Source: Canna indica (lineage: Eukaryota > Streptophyta > Magnoliopsida > Zingiberales > Cannaceae). From it: 64,000 nt of DNA. A program made the position numbers and the translations under genes. The notes under the pieces are model-generated. The model was not told the DNA's origin. It ran no database searches and saw only the letters and a list, made by a program, of their open reading frames with translations. The stretch covers positions 15,920,501 to 15,984,500 of the forward strand of contig CP136892.1 of the NCBI GenBank assembly GCA_034359265.1, given 5' to 3'. Below are positions 42,430-54,094 of this stretch, piece by piece; positions within the stretch are counted from its first letter, which is position 1; each line of letters begins with the position of its first letter.

Positions 42430-43952
42430 GGAAGGTCAGGATCATATGACGGGGTCTGAAGTGCTTGAGTGTACACCGGCGTGGACTGAGTCGATGACGA
42501 TGGATCTAATTAAATGTACACCGTTGGACTTACATGTTATCTGTCTCAGCATGGCATGCATTTCAGCCATCATCTAACTCTGATGAGCCATCAACTCACT
42601 CTGTCATGCGCCCGTGTCCTCCAGTGTCGATATCCTCCTATTCTGATCATTAATGCTGGAGGTAGAGGACCGCTCACTGACTGCCGGAGGGGTTGGTTCC
42701 CCAAGTGGTCTGAGCACGACTCGCGCATAACCACCATCAGCAAAGCCATAGACGTGGTCGTGATCCCAGCCACCTACAACCTCGACTCACGCTCCCGCGT
42801 CAAAGTCCTCGGGGTGCCCCCGCGTTGCGTCACTATATGAGTGTAGGTCTCCTACACAAGTTTGATTTTAATTTATTTCATATTTTTTTAAAAACTTAAA
42901 TTATAAATAAAAAATGCATAATTGAAACAAATATACTTACCGTGATGACTACAGCGCGGGTGTCGATGTACTCCCCCGCCCCATGTCCTCTACGGTGAGT
43001 CCGCTTGAACACCTCCATCGGGGAGGGTCGCTGGATAGCGATAGCCCCATCATCAATCACCCATCTATATTTACAAAATAAATAGATTAATTAGTACACA
43101 GAGTAATAAATAAAATATATAATTCAAAATAAGGTATAATACTTACCATGCATCTCGCGTGAACGATAAATGAAACAGAGCCGTAGTGTGACGCGCTCCT
43201 CCCCCCGACATGCGATTTCTAGCCGCGGTTCATGATACCTCCTGCCACCGCTCGGTCGACCATATCGACACGAGCTGATCCCAAATATCTAGAGTAATCC
43301 AATTGGGGTCGTATCCCCGAGTCCCCGCGTCAACCAATTGTGGTCCCAGCTCGGGCCATCGCTTGTGCCCAGGCCTGCCCTAGTTGGCAGTTGTACCTCT
43401 GCCGGGAAATGGCCTCCCACACATTGTAAACGAATGGTATCTACTCCTCTAACCAAGTATAGCGAGCCTGCAAAACAATAATATCAGTTCCAATAATAAT
43501 CATCATGTATATAAAAATTTTAAACTCGCGCCAGAACATGTCCACGTGCTCACAGGGCACGTGAGACCAAGTGGGCCAGGCCCCATGCATATATCATCGG
43601 GTTGTCCCCAATATAGCCGCGACAATATTATAGTGGGTCAGACCAAGTGGGGACATCCTTCTACTCGAAACTGCACAACAAAAATAAAGTAGAATATTAT
43701 ATTATGATATAATGAATTATATATAACTCATAATTCATAATACATTACCACTCGTCAATCACAGAAATAAATCGACGTTGTTCCGCGGCTGGTGGAGGCT
43801 GAATCCTGTTCGGCCCATGCGGCCGCCTGCGTCTCGATGAACTAGTCTTGACGGCAGGAGGATCAACGGTAGGAGCAAGTGCGACTGAATCTGGAGTCTG
43901 ACCGATCGGAGACTCTATAGCTCTCGTCCGGCGATAACCTTGACTTACCAAA
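42430..43952 (-). pseudogene. TNPA-like pseudogene of CACTA 2
   Basis: The same exon order as in CACTA 1: RRPHGPNRIQPPPAAEQRRF then ISVIDEW (43951-43745); a W-x-E-F-K exon near 43530-43600; an A-x-Y-T-W...YRSRVSYISRVSRR-like exon and ARNRMSGG (about 43470-43150); a short exon (43075-42955); and a C-terminal exon around 42430-42850 with VLRPLGEPTPPAVSERSSTS. Stops interrupt several exons. Confidence 0.7.
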
Positions 43953-44042
43953 GCTGTCGAATAAAAATATAATTAGAATATATATATATATAGTAGAGAT
44001 AGATTTAATAGAAGATATACTTTACAATTATTCTTCATCATC

Positions 44043-45034
44043 TTAGTAATAGTCTTCGAATTCTTCTTTAAATTCTACTTCTTCATCTCCACCTTCCTCA
44101 ACTTCATAATCGTCATCATCAACATATTCAACTTCTAATTGAACTAACGATGTATCTGCATCCTTGAGTATTAGAATAATACGGTCTATTGTGGGAGGAT
44201 CCTCTTCTTGATAGAAATCATCTGTCACATCAGGTATCGGCTCATTTTCTCCTGCTATCGGATTAATTCTTTCTCTAGCTTTAGTCTTACAGACTACACA
44301 TTAATTTGCTCTATCTTTATTTCGAGCCGAATATTTCACGTAATAAACTTGTTCAGCTTGTGATGCCAATATAAAATGCTTATTTGCTGCCAATTTCGAT
44401 TTGTAATTAACCTTAACAAGTTTGTATATTGGATGAACTTTTCATGCCCTTATCTATTGTATCGAACCAATGATATTTAAATATGATAACTGATTTCAAG
44501 CTGAAGTAGTGCAATTCTATCACTACTTCCAACAGTCTATAAAAATCCATCTCACATTCAACAAACGTTGTCTCTTTCACGCAGACCCCGACATTCATCG
44601 TCTTCTTTGTAAATGCATATTCAATAGTATAAAATTTATACCCATTAATAAAATATCTTCTATAACACGACACTAGTCGCGACGGTTTACTAACAAACTC
44701 AAATATTTTTTTATTTATTTCAGCTCTGTGATCTTTGTTGTAAGCCCGAATCAAATTAGGGAAATCACGATTCCGTAATCTCTCCAATTCTTGATCGCTA
44801 TGAATAGAGTATTTTTGCACCATCTCAATGTCAAATATTTCAATGAATTATTCAATATATGGACAATTGAGTAATACATACAATTGTGTCAAATGATACT
44901 CTTCGTCGCTTAAGTGTCGAGATTGACGAGAACTAAAAGCACGGCTAGAGTGACAGAATATATTTAAACATTTATCTTAATGTTAAACTCCCCCGTCGCC
45001 ATTACGTGGAAGACGATCAAATCTTGTCTACACT
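44043..45034 (-). pseudogene. TNP2 C-terminal part (DUF4216-like) of CACTA 2
   Basis: This continues the TNP2 pseudogene on the far side of CACTA 3. It reads SSRQSRHLSDEEYHLTQLYV then LLNCPYIE (44950-44850), ELERLRNRDFPNLIRAYNKD and CYRRYFINGYKFYTIEYAF (44823-44600), GVCVKETTFVECEMDFYRLL, then YKSKLAANKHFILASQAEQV and an acidic tail (QLEVEYVDDDDYEVEEGGDE, 44228-44043). At least two frame breaks are present. Confidence 0.8.
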
Positions 45035-45709
45035 GTTCACTACTAGAATTGTTGTCGTCACCGACGCCTCAATCTGTGGATGACCCGTCGGTGATAACTA
45101 TCACAGACGGCAAAGGGTGTGGCAAAATATCGTCACTAATGTGCGCGTCTCAGAGGTAAGTTGTGACGGTCGAGCGCCACCGTCACACATAATCATCAGC
45201 GACAGTCGTGTGCGCTGTCGCTGATTTAAAAACATCAGTGACAGCTCTAGGCGCCTATCACTAATACCAACTCATCAACCACGGCTCAGTCCCGTCGATG
45301 ATACTATTAGCAACCGTGATATTTGGTGCTGCCCAGGCCATCAGCCATTTACGATAAGCTTTCCGCCACGGCTTAGTGACGGTCGACCGTGGGTAAGCCG
45401 TGGCTAAAGGTATATCCTGTAACTGAAAAAAATAAAAAATTTATAAATTCTTATATACAATAATATTTATAGATTACAATCTATTTTTAATCATATATTA
45501 CAATTATAAAATATCATACACATGCATTTGAAGTCAAACATACAAGTTTTACATAAATATCATCAATCTAAGCCTCAAATCGAAGGCAAATAATTATCAA
45601 AATATCATATATATACAACCAAGTATCAAAATATAAATAAAACACAATAAATCAAAATCTCACAGTTGCGGTGGAGGCGGTGGAGTCGACAACGTTTGGG
45701 TCGGGAGCG

Positions 45710-46858
45710 CGATGACATGTTTATTTTCCATCTTTTGATGCTTATTTTTATGCTAAATTTGAATTAAATGCTTTCTAAAATATGTTTATTGTTTTGATTA
45801 ACTTTTAGACAACAAATGATGAAAAGAATTCGAAAAGAATCCTCCCTGCACGTTTTTGGAAATTGGAAATTGGAATGCAAGCTGGATTTGATCGCATTAC
45901 CTTGGGCGTGCCCACACCTTATCGAAAATACATGTGACAAACCCAAAATTTATCAAGTTTAAAGCTGAAATTTTGCTTCTATGTTTCCATGCGAATTTGA
46001 ACAATCCATTTGTGTCAAAAATATTAAACCTGGATATTTGAATGTTAGTTTATTGTCATGTAAGGTTGATTTAATTTTTATTTACTATTCTAGTTAGGTT
46101 TGGAATTCCCCTATAAAAGAAGAATAATTGTAATAAACAAAGGCTGACATTTTTCTTAGCTTTAGCCTCCTTTTGTGTTTTGTTCCTTAAAGTTTTTAGC
46201 AGTAGTTTATTTTTTAGAATGAAATTGTGTTAGTTTGAAATGTGTGGCTGATCCACTTCTTTCTAGCTAAAGGGCGATTCGACGTTTCAGTTCTACGGAT
46301 TGTGAGATTCTTCTGTGTTTAAAGTCTTTGTTTTTTAGTATTTCATTTATTTCCTACGAAATTTATTCTATTATTTCTTTTTAATTGTCGGTCTGTTACC
46401 AGATTATTAGAACAATAGCTAGTCTACCGGTATTGGCTGTTCTAGGCTGATTTTAGAGATAAATTAGTCGAGGTTACTGTTCAATCCGAACTAATGGAAT
46501 ACTTGAATTAATATGACTTGTGAGATTATTGTTCAATTCATAAAAGTCTATTAAATTGCTAGAAATAAAGAAATCCATCCTTAAAGTCTATGATCAATCC
46601 TACGATCCAAAATCGAGAACGTACCTTTAGCTAGACTTTCCTCTCATTGATTTCTCCTTAATTTTAATCACTGTTTTTAATTACTATTTTTTATTTCAGT
46701 TTGCATCTAATCAAAACCCTCTTTTTAATTCATCCTTTTTAATTTCTGGTTTTGAAAGAATTTAAAACTAACCAGTCTTTGTGGATTCAACCCTACTTGT
46801 CACGACTACAAAATCTCAAGAAGTAGGTATTTATTTTTGGTGGATTCGACACCCATCA
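45710..46858 (+). mobile_element. solo LTR, probably Ty3/gypsy, inside CACTA 3
   Basis: A 1149-bp segment with CGATG...CATCA ends (T to C at base 1 of TGATG) and a perfect 5-bp GAGCG duplication (45705-45709 and 46859-46863). It has a TATA box CCCTATAAAAGAAG (46111-46124), and the end GGATTCGACACCCATCA is typical of plant gypsy LTRs of the Tat/Athila type. It separates an exon of the CACTA 3 TNPA gene, which rejoins if the LTR and one GAGCG are removed. Confidence 0.88.
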
Positions 46859-46864
46859 GAGCGT

Positions 46865-48565
46865 CGACTGGGTCGAGGAGGACGACGACTGTGACATCAT
46901 CGATAGAAGGCCAGAGTGAGATGCAATCTGAGTGAGGAGTGTTTGCATGTTCTGGATCGTCTGTCTCAACTTGTCATTCTTTCGTCTATGCTCCTGCATC
47001 TCCAGCCTCTACTCCTCCATCGCCAGTATCTACCCCTCCATCATTTGCCTCTGCTCCTCCATCGCCTGCCTCTGCTCCTCCATCGCTTGTCTCTGTTGGG
47101 TGAGCTTCGACTCCATGGCCGCTATCCGGTTCTGGTCCTACGCTCGGGATCTTAAGGGCCGCTCACTCGCAGCCGGAGGGGTCGGTGCCCCAAGTGGCCC
47201 GAGCACAACGCGTGCATGGCCACTATCTGCAAAGCCATAAACACAACCGTGCTCTCAGCCATCTGCGGCCTCCACCCAAGCTCCTGCATCGAACTCCTCC
47301 GGTGTGCCTCCACGCTCGATTACAGTCCTCGTGTAAGTTTCCTACGCATGTTTATATTATATATATATATATAAACTATAAATAAAAATTATGCAAATCA
47401 AATAGACATATATAAATACTTACCATTATATACGAGACTCTGCTATCAACGTAGTCACCCGCTCCTCGTCGATGACGGTGGGTGCGCTCAAACACCTCCA
47501 TCATCGACGGGCATTGGATGGTGCCGTCCTCCGCCACTCGCGTCTTACATTAGAAAACAAATACATTAATATCATTAAACACAATATATAATTTAATTAA
47601 AAATAATTAAATTATACATACCATACGATGCTCATGAACCGCAAAAGAGATGGAGCCACCAGTGTGGCGCGCGCCCGTGTCGTCCCCCCCCCCCCTCCCG
47701 GACATGCGGTTTATCGATGTAGTCCGGGAGACCTCCTGCCACTCAGGTGTGTCCCATCGCTCAATGAGATGGCCCCACACAGGGCCAGGAATCCACTCGA
47801 GGGGTGTGTCCTCGAGTCTGCCCTATTTGTGTGGCCCCCAGCCGTCTCATCACGGTCTGACAGGCCTACTGAAACAGCCCGTTATAGCGAGCGCGGGCAA
47901 CACGCTCCCATGCAGCCTTAATAAAAGTGATCTGGTCCTCCGGCCATGTATTATGAGCCCTACAAAAAAAAATTATTATTACCGATGAATATTTAACATT
48001 AACATTAATTTAATAAATATACTTACAGTGAACTCTCGCCATAATAAATCCATATGCTCACGGGGCAAGTGAGACCATGTAGGCCATGCCTCGTGTATAA
48101 ACTTTCGAATCGTACCCGCTATCGTGCGAGGGACGTCCTCCTGCTCAAATTTGCACAAAATATAAATTCATAATATGATATTTTGAAATAAATAAATTAT
48201 AAGAAATAATTGATGCATATACTTACCGTCTTCCGCGCACACTAACTACTATGCACAGTTCTCTCTCGGGTGGCGGAGGAAGAATTCTGTTAGGCCCTCG
48301 TGGCCTACGTCTCGAAGACGACGGTCCTTGATTTGCAGAGGGTGGCAGAGGGATGGTAGCCGAAGGTGAGGGGATGGTGGCCAGATCAGGTGAGGGAACG
48401 GTGGATGGATTAGGTGGGGGGATAGTGGCTGGAGGTGGGGGAAGGTGGCCGGAGGTGGGGGGATAGTGGTGGAAGGGAAAGGGTCAGTGGGTACAAGTGG
48501 GGCGGGTGGTAATCGTCGGGGGGTCCTACGAGGAATGTCTCCTCGGGAACTGATATCTCAAACCA
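46865..48565 (-). pseudogene. TNPA-like pseudogene of CACTA 3, with heptad tandem repeat
   Basis: Minus-strand pieces: a Pro-rich first exon (SRGDIPRRTPRRLPPAPLVP at about 48545-48487, then RGPNRILPPPPERELC at about 48300-48250); VPRTIAGTIRKFIHEAWPTW then SHLPREHMDLLWREF (48150-48025); ITFIKAAWERVARARYNGLF (47945-47885); a short VFERTHRHRRGAGDYVDSRV exon (47510-47445); and a C-terminal exon with GPLGAPTPPAASER (47200-47155). A coiled coil follows in which RQAMEEQ is tandemly repeated (47100-46985). CAG-to-TAG-type stops occur within the repeats. The remaining C-terminus lies beyond the solo LTR. Confidence 0.75.
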
Positions 48566-48651
48566 TAGCTGTAAAAATTTAATATAATTAGATTATATAT
48601 AATACATTAATAGATATATTTAATAATTGAATATATACTTCACATTTATAA

Positions 48652-49400
48652 TTATTCGTCATCGTCATTATCATCATCCGTGTAATACTCTTCTTCTTGT
48701 TCTTCTGTATCAGAATCTTGAAATTCTTCTTCGTCTCCCTCATCATCATTCTGTCCTTCCTCAACTTCATTATCGTCGTCATCAACGTATTCTATTTCCA
48801 ATTGAACTAACTCTGTGTCATCATCCTCGAGTATTGGACTAACCCGTTCTACTTCGGAAGGATCTTCTTCTTGATAGAAGTCATCTACTGGCTCATTCTC
48901 TCCAACTATCAGGTTAATTTTTCCTCTAGCTTTAGTCTTACAGACTACACGCCAATTTGCCCTATCTTTCTTTCGAGACTGATACTGCATATAATATACT
49001 TGTTCAGCTTGAGATACCAATATAAATGGCTCATTTGAAGCCAATTTTGATTTGTAATTGACCTCGACCAGTTGTTTATACTTTGGATGAACTCTCATGC
49101 CCCTATCGCTTGTATCGAACCAATGATATTTAAAAAGGGCAACTAATTTACATCTGAAAGATTACAATTCTATGACTTCTTCCAATAGTCCGTAAAAGTC
49201 AACATCACATTCAGCATATGTTGTTCCTTTGACGCAGACCCCGGCATTCATAGTCTTTTTTGTAGATGAATATTCAAGTGTGTGAAATTTATACCCATTA
49301 ACAAAATAACCATTATAACACTGTACAAGTCGTGCCGGTCCGCTAGCAAACTCAAAGATTTGGTTATCTATTTCGCATCTGTGTTCTGTGTTGTAAACTC
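48652..49400 (-). pseudogene. TNP2 C-terminal fragment (DUF4216-like) of CACTA 3
   Basis: The minus strand has VCKTKARGKINLIVGENEPV, a YKSKLASNEPFILVSQAEQV segment, and an acidic tail of about 50 residues (QLEIEYVDDDDNEVEEGQND onward) ending near 48652. Upstream pieces to about 49400 match the G-V-C-V-K-G-T-T region. The catalytic TNP2 domain that should lie further upstream is absent and replaced by a repeat-bearing AT stretch (49395-49620). Confidence 0.78.
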
Positions 49401-49600
49401 AATAATATATGATTTAATTAAACCCCAATCAAACTCAAAAATATATGATTTAATTAAACCCTAATCATACTAAAAAATATATGATTATTCCGCTAGCAAA
49501 CTCAAAAATATATGATTTAATTAAACCATAATCAAATTGTGATTACGTTTGATTATGGGTTAATTAAACCCTAATCAAGTAATTGATTAGGGTTTAATTA
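49400..49600 (+). repeat. ATATGATTTAATTAAACC tandem-like repeats
   Basis: The unit ATATGATTTAATTAAACC recurs at 49406, 49442 and 49511 (the last after a CTAGCAAACTCAAAA duplication), followed by inverted TTAATTAAACCCTAATCA / TGATTAGGGTTTAATTAA around 49560-49605. It marks the deletion junction in CACTA 3. Confidence 0.8.
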
Positions 49601-50445
49601 ACCCTAATCAACCAACAGTAGCCGGCATCACTGCCGACTATTATCTCCATTAGGGTTTAGACGCCGGTGCGGAGAGGGTCGGGTCGACACTGGCGCGCGA
49701 TATTAAACAGGCAAGAGAGAGGAGGAGGAGGAGCTTGATGCATACCGAAATCAGTAGGGTCACCGGCGGTGACTGACGGCGGCGGCAACAAGCAGCGACG
49801 GACGGCAACCGACAACGACGGACGACAGCGGCAACAGGCGACAGCGGCGAGCAGAGAAGAAAGAGGAAGAAGAGGAAGAAAGAGGAAGGGTCGGGCGCGA
49901 ACGCAAATAAAAAGGATTTTCACCGACGGCTCAGAAGCCGTCGGAACACCGTGGATTTATAATTTTATTATCACCGATGGCTCTCATGTTCGTCGGTGAA
50001 GAGTGTTTTAATATTCGTGGGTTGCGTTCGTGGCATTAATTAATAAGCGATGGCCACTTTCAGCCGTGGCTAATGACTTATTCATATCACCGACAGCGGC
50101 ATCCAGCCGTGGTTATAACTTATTTTATTTCGCGCCCCGTGCGAGCCATCAACTATGAGCGACGGCTATATTCGGGCGTATACGAGCCGCAGCTGATTTG
50201 GTTATTCACATCACCAACGGCTCTAGTGCCCCCGCGAAGCCGTGACTAATAACTTATTTTATTTCGTGCCTCTTGCGTGCCATGAACTATGAGCAACGAC
50301 TCTGTTTGGTTGTATGCGAGCCGCGGCTAATTTGGTTACATCAGTCATGACCTCTGTAGTCAACGCAAAGTCGTGAATTATTCTGACAGCCCTGGCGGCC
50401 GTCGGTGATCCCCGTGGCTGATGTGGTATATTCTAGTAGTGGTTG

Positions 50446-52534
50446 ATTCAAAGTAAGAGCAGAATGTTAAATTTTTTTGGATTATATACGATTCAGATAT
50501 TTATCATTCAACAGCTGTGGTGTTCTTTACTTTTTTATTAAGACGATTTATGTATCTTTCAAATAAGTACATCCACCGATATTGAACGGGGCCACCAATT
50601 CGTGCCTCATATGCCAAGTGTATCAGTAGATGCTCCATCGAGTCAAAAAGGCAGGAGGGAAAAATTGCTCCAGCTTGCATATAATTTCAACAATACTACT
50701 TTGAAGTGCTGACATATCTTTGACTCAAAGGATATTTACACAAATGTTTCTAAAAAACATACTTAATTCAATCAACGGACTCCAAATATTATCATGTAGA
50801 AGATCTCAGAATGTGATCGGAAGCAATCTTTGTATGGATACATGACAATCATGACTCTTCATCCCTGATATTTTGCAATCATCGACGTTCACACATCGAG
50901 ATAAATTTAAGGCATATCCATCAGGTAATCTGAGTTTTTTGATCCATTGACAAACATCTTTCATCTGTTGTTTATTTAACACATACGGGACCTTCGGTTT
51001 CAGATATCATCTGTTGACCTCTTGTAACTCCAACTCCGATCTCTTACAAAGTATTTTCAATTCATGTCGGGTCTTGACATTATCTTTAGTTTTCCCGGGA
51101 ACATCCATCAAAGTGTTAAAAATATTATCAAACACATTTTTCTCAATGTGCATGACGTCCAAATTATGTCGAATCAGTAATGAACTCTAATACGATAATT
51201 CCCAAAAGATTTTTTTTTTACCCAGTTATGTGTTTGACCAAAGTCCGATACTTTTTCATTCCGACCAAACACTATCTCTGGAAGTGCTGAAACACGTGCT
51301 AATATTTGTTCACCAAACAACATCGGTGGTGACTCATCTCTTTCGACTCTGCCCTTAGTAATTTTATTACGATTCCTTTAATACTGATGGTTAGCCAACA
51401 GGAATCTACGATGACAATCAAAGAACGAGATTTTTCGTCCATTCTGAAGATTGAATGATTTAGAGTGTTCCATACAATACGGATAAGAGTCGGCCGTGAG
51501 TGCTCTAACCAGACAACATGTCGTAGGCCGAGAAATCATTGATTGTCCACAAGACCGCAACATTTAAATTAAAGTTTTGCTTCCGATGACAATCATAAGT
51601 GACAGCTCCCTCAGTCCACAATATTTTTAATTCATCTATTAGGGGTCTGAGAAACACATCAATTTCTTTTCGCGGGCCCTTAGGACCCGAAATAATCATC
51701 GAAAGATAAATAAATTCATCTTTCATATACATTGACGACGATAAATTATAAACTGTTAGCAGCACTGGCCAAATTGAATAAGGAGTTGCAGAATGACCAA
51801 ACAGATTAAAACCATTAGTGCACAATCTCAATTTGATATTTCTAGTATCCCTAGTAAATGAATGATGACATGTATCCAAATATTTTCATGTTTCACTATC
51901 GGATAGATGAGTCATTACTATATCATCACGACTTCTTGCATGCCAACTCATGTAGGGGGCCGTCTTTTTCGACATGAATAATCTTTGAAGCCTCGGTGTC
52001 AGTGGAAAATACCAAAGCACCTTAAATGGGATATTTTTTCTGTTGGACCGATTTCTTATCCATGTAACGAGGATATTCACATACAGGGCATTTATCCAAC
52101 TGTGAATTTTTTTTATAATATAAAATACAGTTATTTTGGCACGCGTGTATTTTTTCATACCCAATCCCTAATTTTCTCATCAACTTTTTAGTCTTATAAA
52201 AAGTTGGCTCAAACTTGTTATCAATAGGCAACATTCCATTAATCAATCCTGCAATCCAATCAAATGTAACCCCGCTGATATTATAATCGGCCTTGATGTT
52301 CAGAAGTTGCGTCATTGTCGAAAACCTAGTGTATTTAGGACAATTCTGATACAAAGGTTTATCGACAGCTTTCAACATCTTGTAAAATTCTGCGATTCTT
52401 TATTCGACAATTTAATCTCTACCGCAGGTTGCACTTTTGGTAGCAATTTTGTGACATCAACACCTGTAGTATATTGTGGCACTGACGTCTCAGTAACTAA
52501 CCGATCGACATTATCATTCAGTTGGAATTAACCC
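50446..52534 (-). pseudogene. TNP2 transposase (Transposase_21 family) of CACTA 2, upstream part
   Basis: The catalytic subunit of En/Spm elements. In order on the minus strand: PLYQNCPKYTRFSTMTQLLN, then GMLPIDNKFEPTFYKTKK, IHACQNNCILYYKK and CPVCEYPRY (52378-52050); LRLCTNGFNLFGHSATPYS, WPVLLTVYNL, ISGPKGPRKEIDVFLRPLID and VLWTINDFSAYDMLSG (51870-51505); and CPYCMEHSKSFNLQNGRKISFFDCHRRFL (51500-51390, written here as one block of homology). Stops and frameshifts occur throughout, heavily after 51380. It runs up to the CACTA 3 insertion at 50441. Confidence 0.82.
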
Positions 52535-52549
52535 CCAAGACTATCAAGT

Positions 52550-52861
52550 ATCATAGTTCTATCTCACATTGGTTAAAAATACGATCAAGATAGATTTTGA
52601 ATAGTTTGAGCAATCATCTTCTCATGGGCTAGCTTTTGGGGTGAATTAAGCCCACTAATTTCTTAACATGGTATGAGAGCCTATCCCGTTGTTGATATTG
52701 TGTCACCTGCAGATATCCAGTCCTGCAAACTCCACACTTCATATGTCTAATCCTGGGTGTGAGGAGGTGTGTTAAAGTCTCATATTGGTTATAAATATGG
52801 TTAAGATGACCTTTAAGTAGTTTGAGCAATCGTCTGAGTTAGACCCACTAATTCCTTAGCA
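52550..52861 (+). mobile_element. TRIM element (miniature LTR retrotransposon)
   Basis: The right LTR is 52770-52861 (TGTTAAAGTCTCATATTGG...CCTTAGCA). The left LTR is about 52550-52668 (start degraded, end TTTCTTAACA). Directly after it comes the primer-binding site TGGTATGAGAGCC (52669-52681). A GGTGTGAGGAGG polypurine tract (52756-52768) precedes the right LTR. Total about 310 bp with no coding capacity. It is the same family as the solo LTR in intron 4 of the host gene. Confidence 0.85.
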
Positions 52862-54094
52862 AACACAACATCAGATATTTTCCTTCTCTCATACCAAAAA
52901 AATTATAAATCCTATGCTTAATTTTTGGATTCAATTTGTATGGAAAGAACACTTCTGATTTTTTTTTAGTATTAAGTTTTTGCCAAGTAATAAAACAATA
53001 TACTTTCAATTGTAATCGTCTTTTGCTTCTTGTATACTTTTTCCTCCTGAATCCCCCACAGATTATCCTTACCAAGGATGGCGTCTTATATCCTCTCCAT
53101 AGTTAGGATCACTTTCATCTTCATTGACCAAAGTGCATAGTTAACATTGCGATCTAACTTCCTGATATCGAATTTGGTGCTCGTCATGGTTGGAAAGTAG
53201 GCTCGGATACCAACTATTACGAAATTATGGAAATTTCCTACATGATCGACAAAATCCAAACCCGACAATAGAAACGAAAAATCCAAATCCTAAACCAAAA
53301 TTACAAAAAATAAGAGACACATGGGTTAACGTGGTTCGGACTCAGTGGGGTGTCGGTCCTACGTCCACGGGGAGAAGATGAGACTTCTTTATTAATTTTA
53401 TAAAAGAACTACAATAAGAGTAACAATAAAACTAAATCTCCTTCAAAATACAACACATTGTCTCAAATAAATTAAACCTGAAATTGATATGGAGTTGAGA
53501 CACTATCTCTACAATTTTTGCCTTGAAACTGGACTCCTTTGTCATATGTCGAACTTGGGAAGAGGCACTCCTAGAAAAAGGATGGTAACAGTACTTTTAA
53601 TTTTATGAATATATAATTCTCTCACAGTATTTTCTCTCTATATTTATGTCTTCTATTTTGAAAGAAGATTGCCAGTAAGAAAACACCACTTGATATTACA
53701 ATTTTGGGGGTGCTTGTATTCAACCTCCTTTTATAAGAAAAGAGAGCCTTCTGTAGATCCGAATATAGTCCGAGCTAGAGATTCTGCAAAAATCCTAGTG
53801 TTTGCGATTTCACAATGAATTAGGTGCTACTGATTGGATGGTCATTTCTATTTTGACCGAAATCAAGGGATGTTGACTAAGATTACGAGGCGGTAGCAAT
53901 TGAAAATTGGATTTCAAATTGCGTGCAACATAACTTGATCAAAACTGAGGGCGATGCATAGCTTGCAATCTTGGGGGAGCTCTGGTGCAATGGGCTTGGC
54001 TCGCCCGCCAGCCCACGGTGCAGTGGGCTCGGCCGGTCCGCCAGCCCCTTGGTGCAGGCCCATTAAATAATTCTAATTTAATCAATTATTGACA
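52862..54094 (-). mobile_element. truncated Ty1/copia: 5' LTR, primer site and gag start
   Basis: The minus strand has an LTR (about 54094-53215) containing ACGTGGTTCGG...CTACGTCCACGGGGAGAAG (53330-53377), then the primer-binding site GTTGGTATCCGAGCC (53199-53213), then a gag start MTSTKFDIRKLDRNVNYALW followed by SMKMKVILTMERI (53187-53089). After a stop, coding traces with A-I-L-G-K-D-N-L-W-G continue to about 52862. It is related to copia element 1 but well diverged. The outer LTR end (...ATTGACA, 54094) is an estimate. Confidence 0.75.

Larger units (their letters stand above)
45038..50441 (-). mobile_element. CACTA element 3, inserted in CACTA 2, perfect ends
   Basis: CACTACTAGAATTG (45038) and ATATTCTAGTAGTG (50428-50441) are matching 12-13-bp terminal repeats with a perfect 3-bp GTT duplication (45035-45037 and 50442-50444). 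Subterminal arrays use CCGACGGC/CCGTCGG and GCCGTGGC motifs (45055-45410 and 49920-50430), different from CACTA 1 and 2. It encodes TNPA and a DUF4216-like tail but lacks the TNP2 catalytic region, so it is non-autonomous. A solo LTR at 45710-46858 interrupts its first 1 kb. Confidence 0.92.
41613..52534 (-). mobile_element. CACTA element 2 (En/Spm-type), interrupted, right end truncated
   Basis: The left end is CACTACTGGAATAATTAGC (41613), followed by a dense GCAACGGC/GCCGTTGC array (41680-42080), the same type as CACTA 1. On the minus strand it carries TNP2 (right part), then the DUF4216-like tail, then TNPA exons. The TNP2 region is split by CACTA 3 (45038-50441). No right terminus is visible; TNP2 homology ends near 52534, next to a TRIM element. 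Confidence 0.8.

Noticed and set aside
49769..49999. Gln/Arg-rich frame in CACTA 3
   Set aside because: GGC/ACG low-complexity sequence at the start of the element's transcribed region; no conserved domain.
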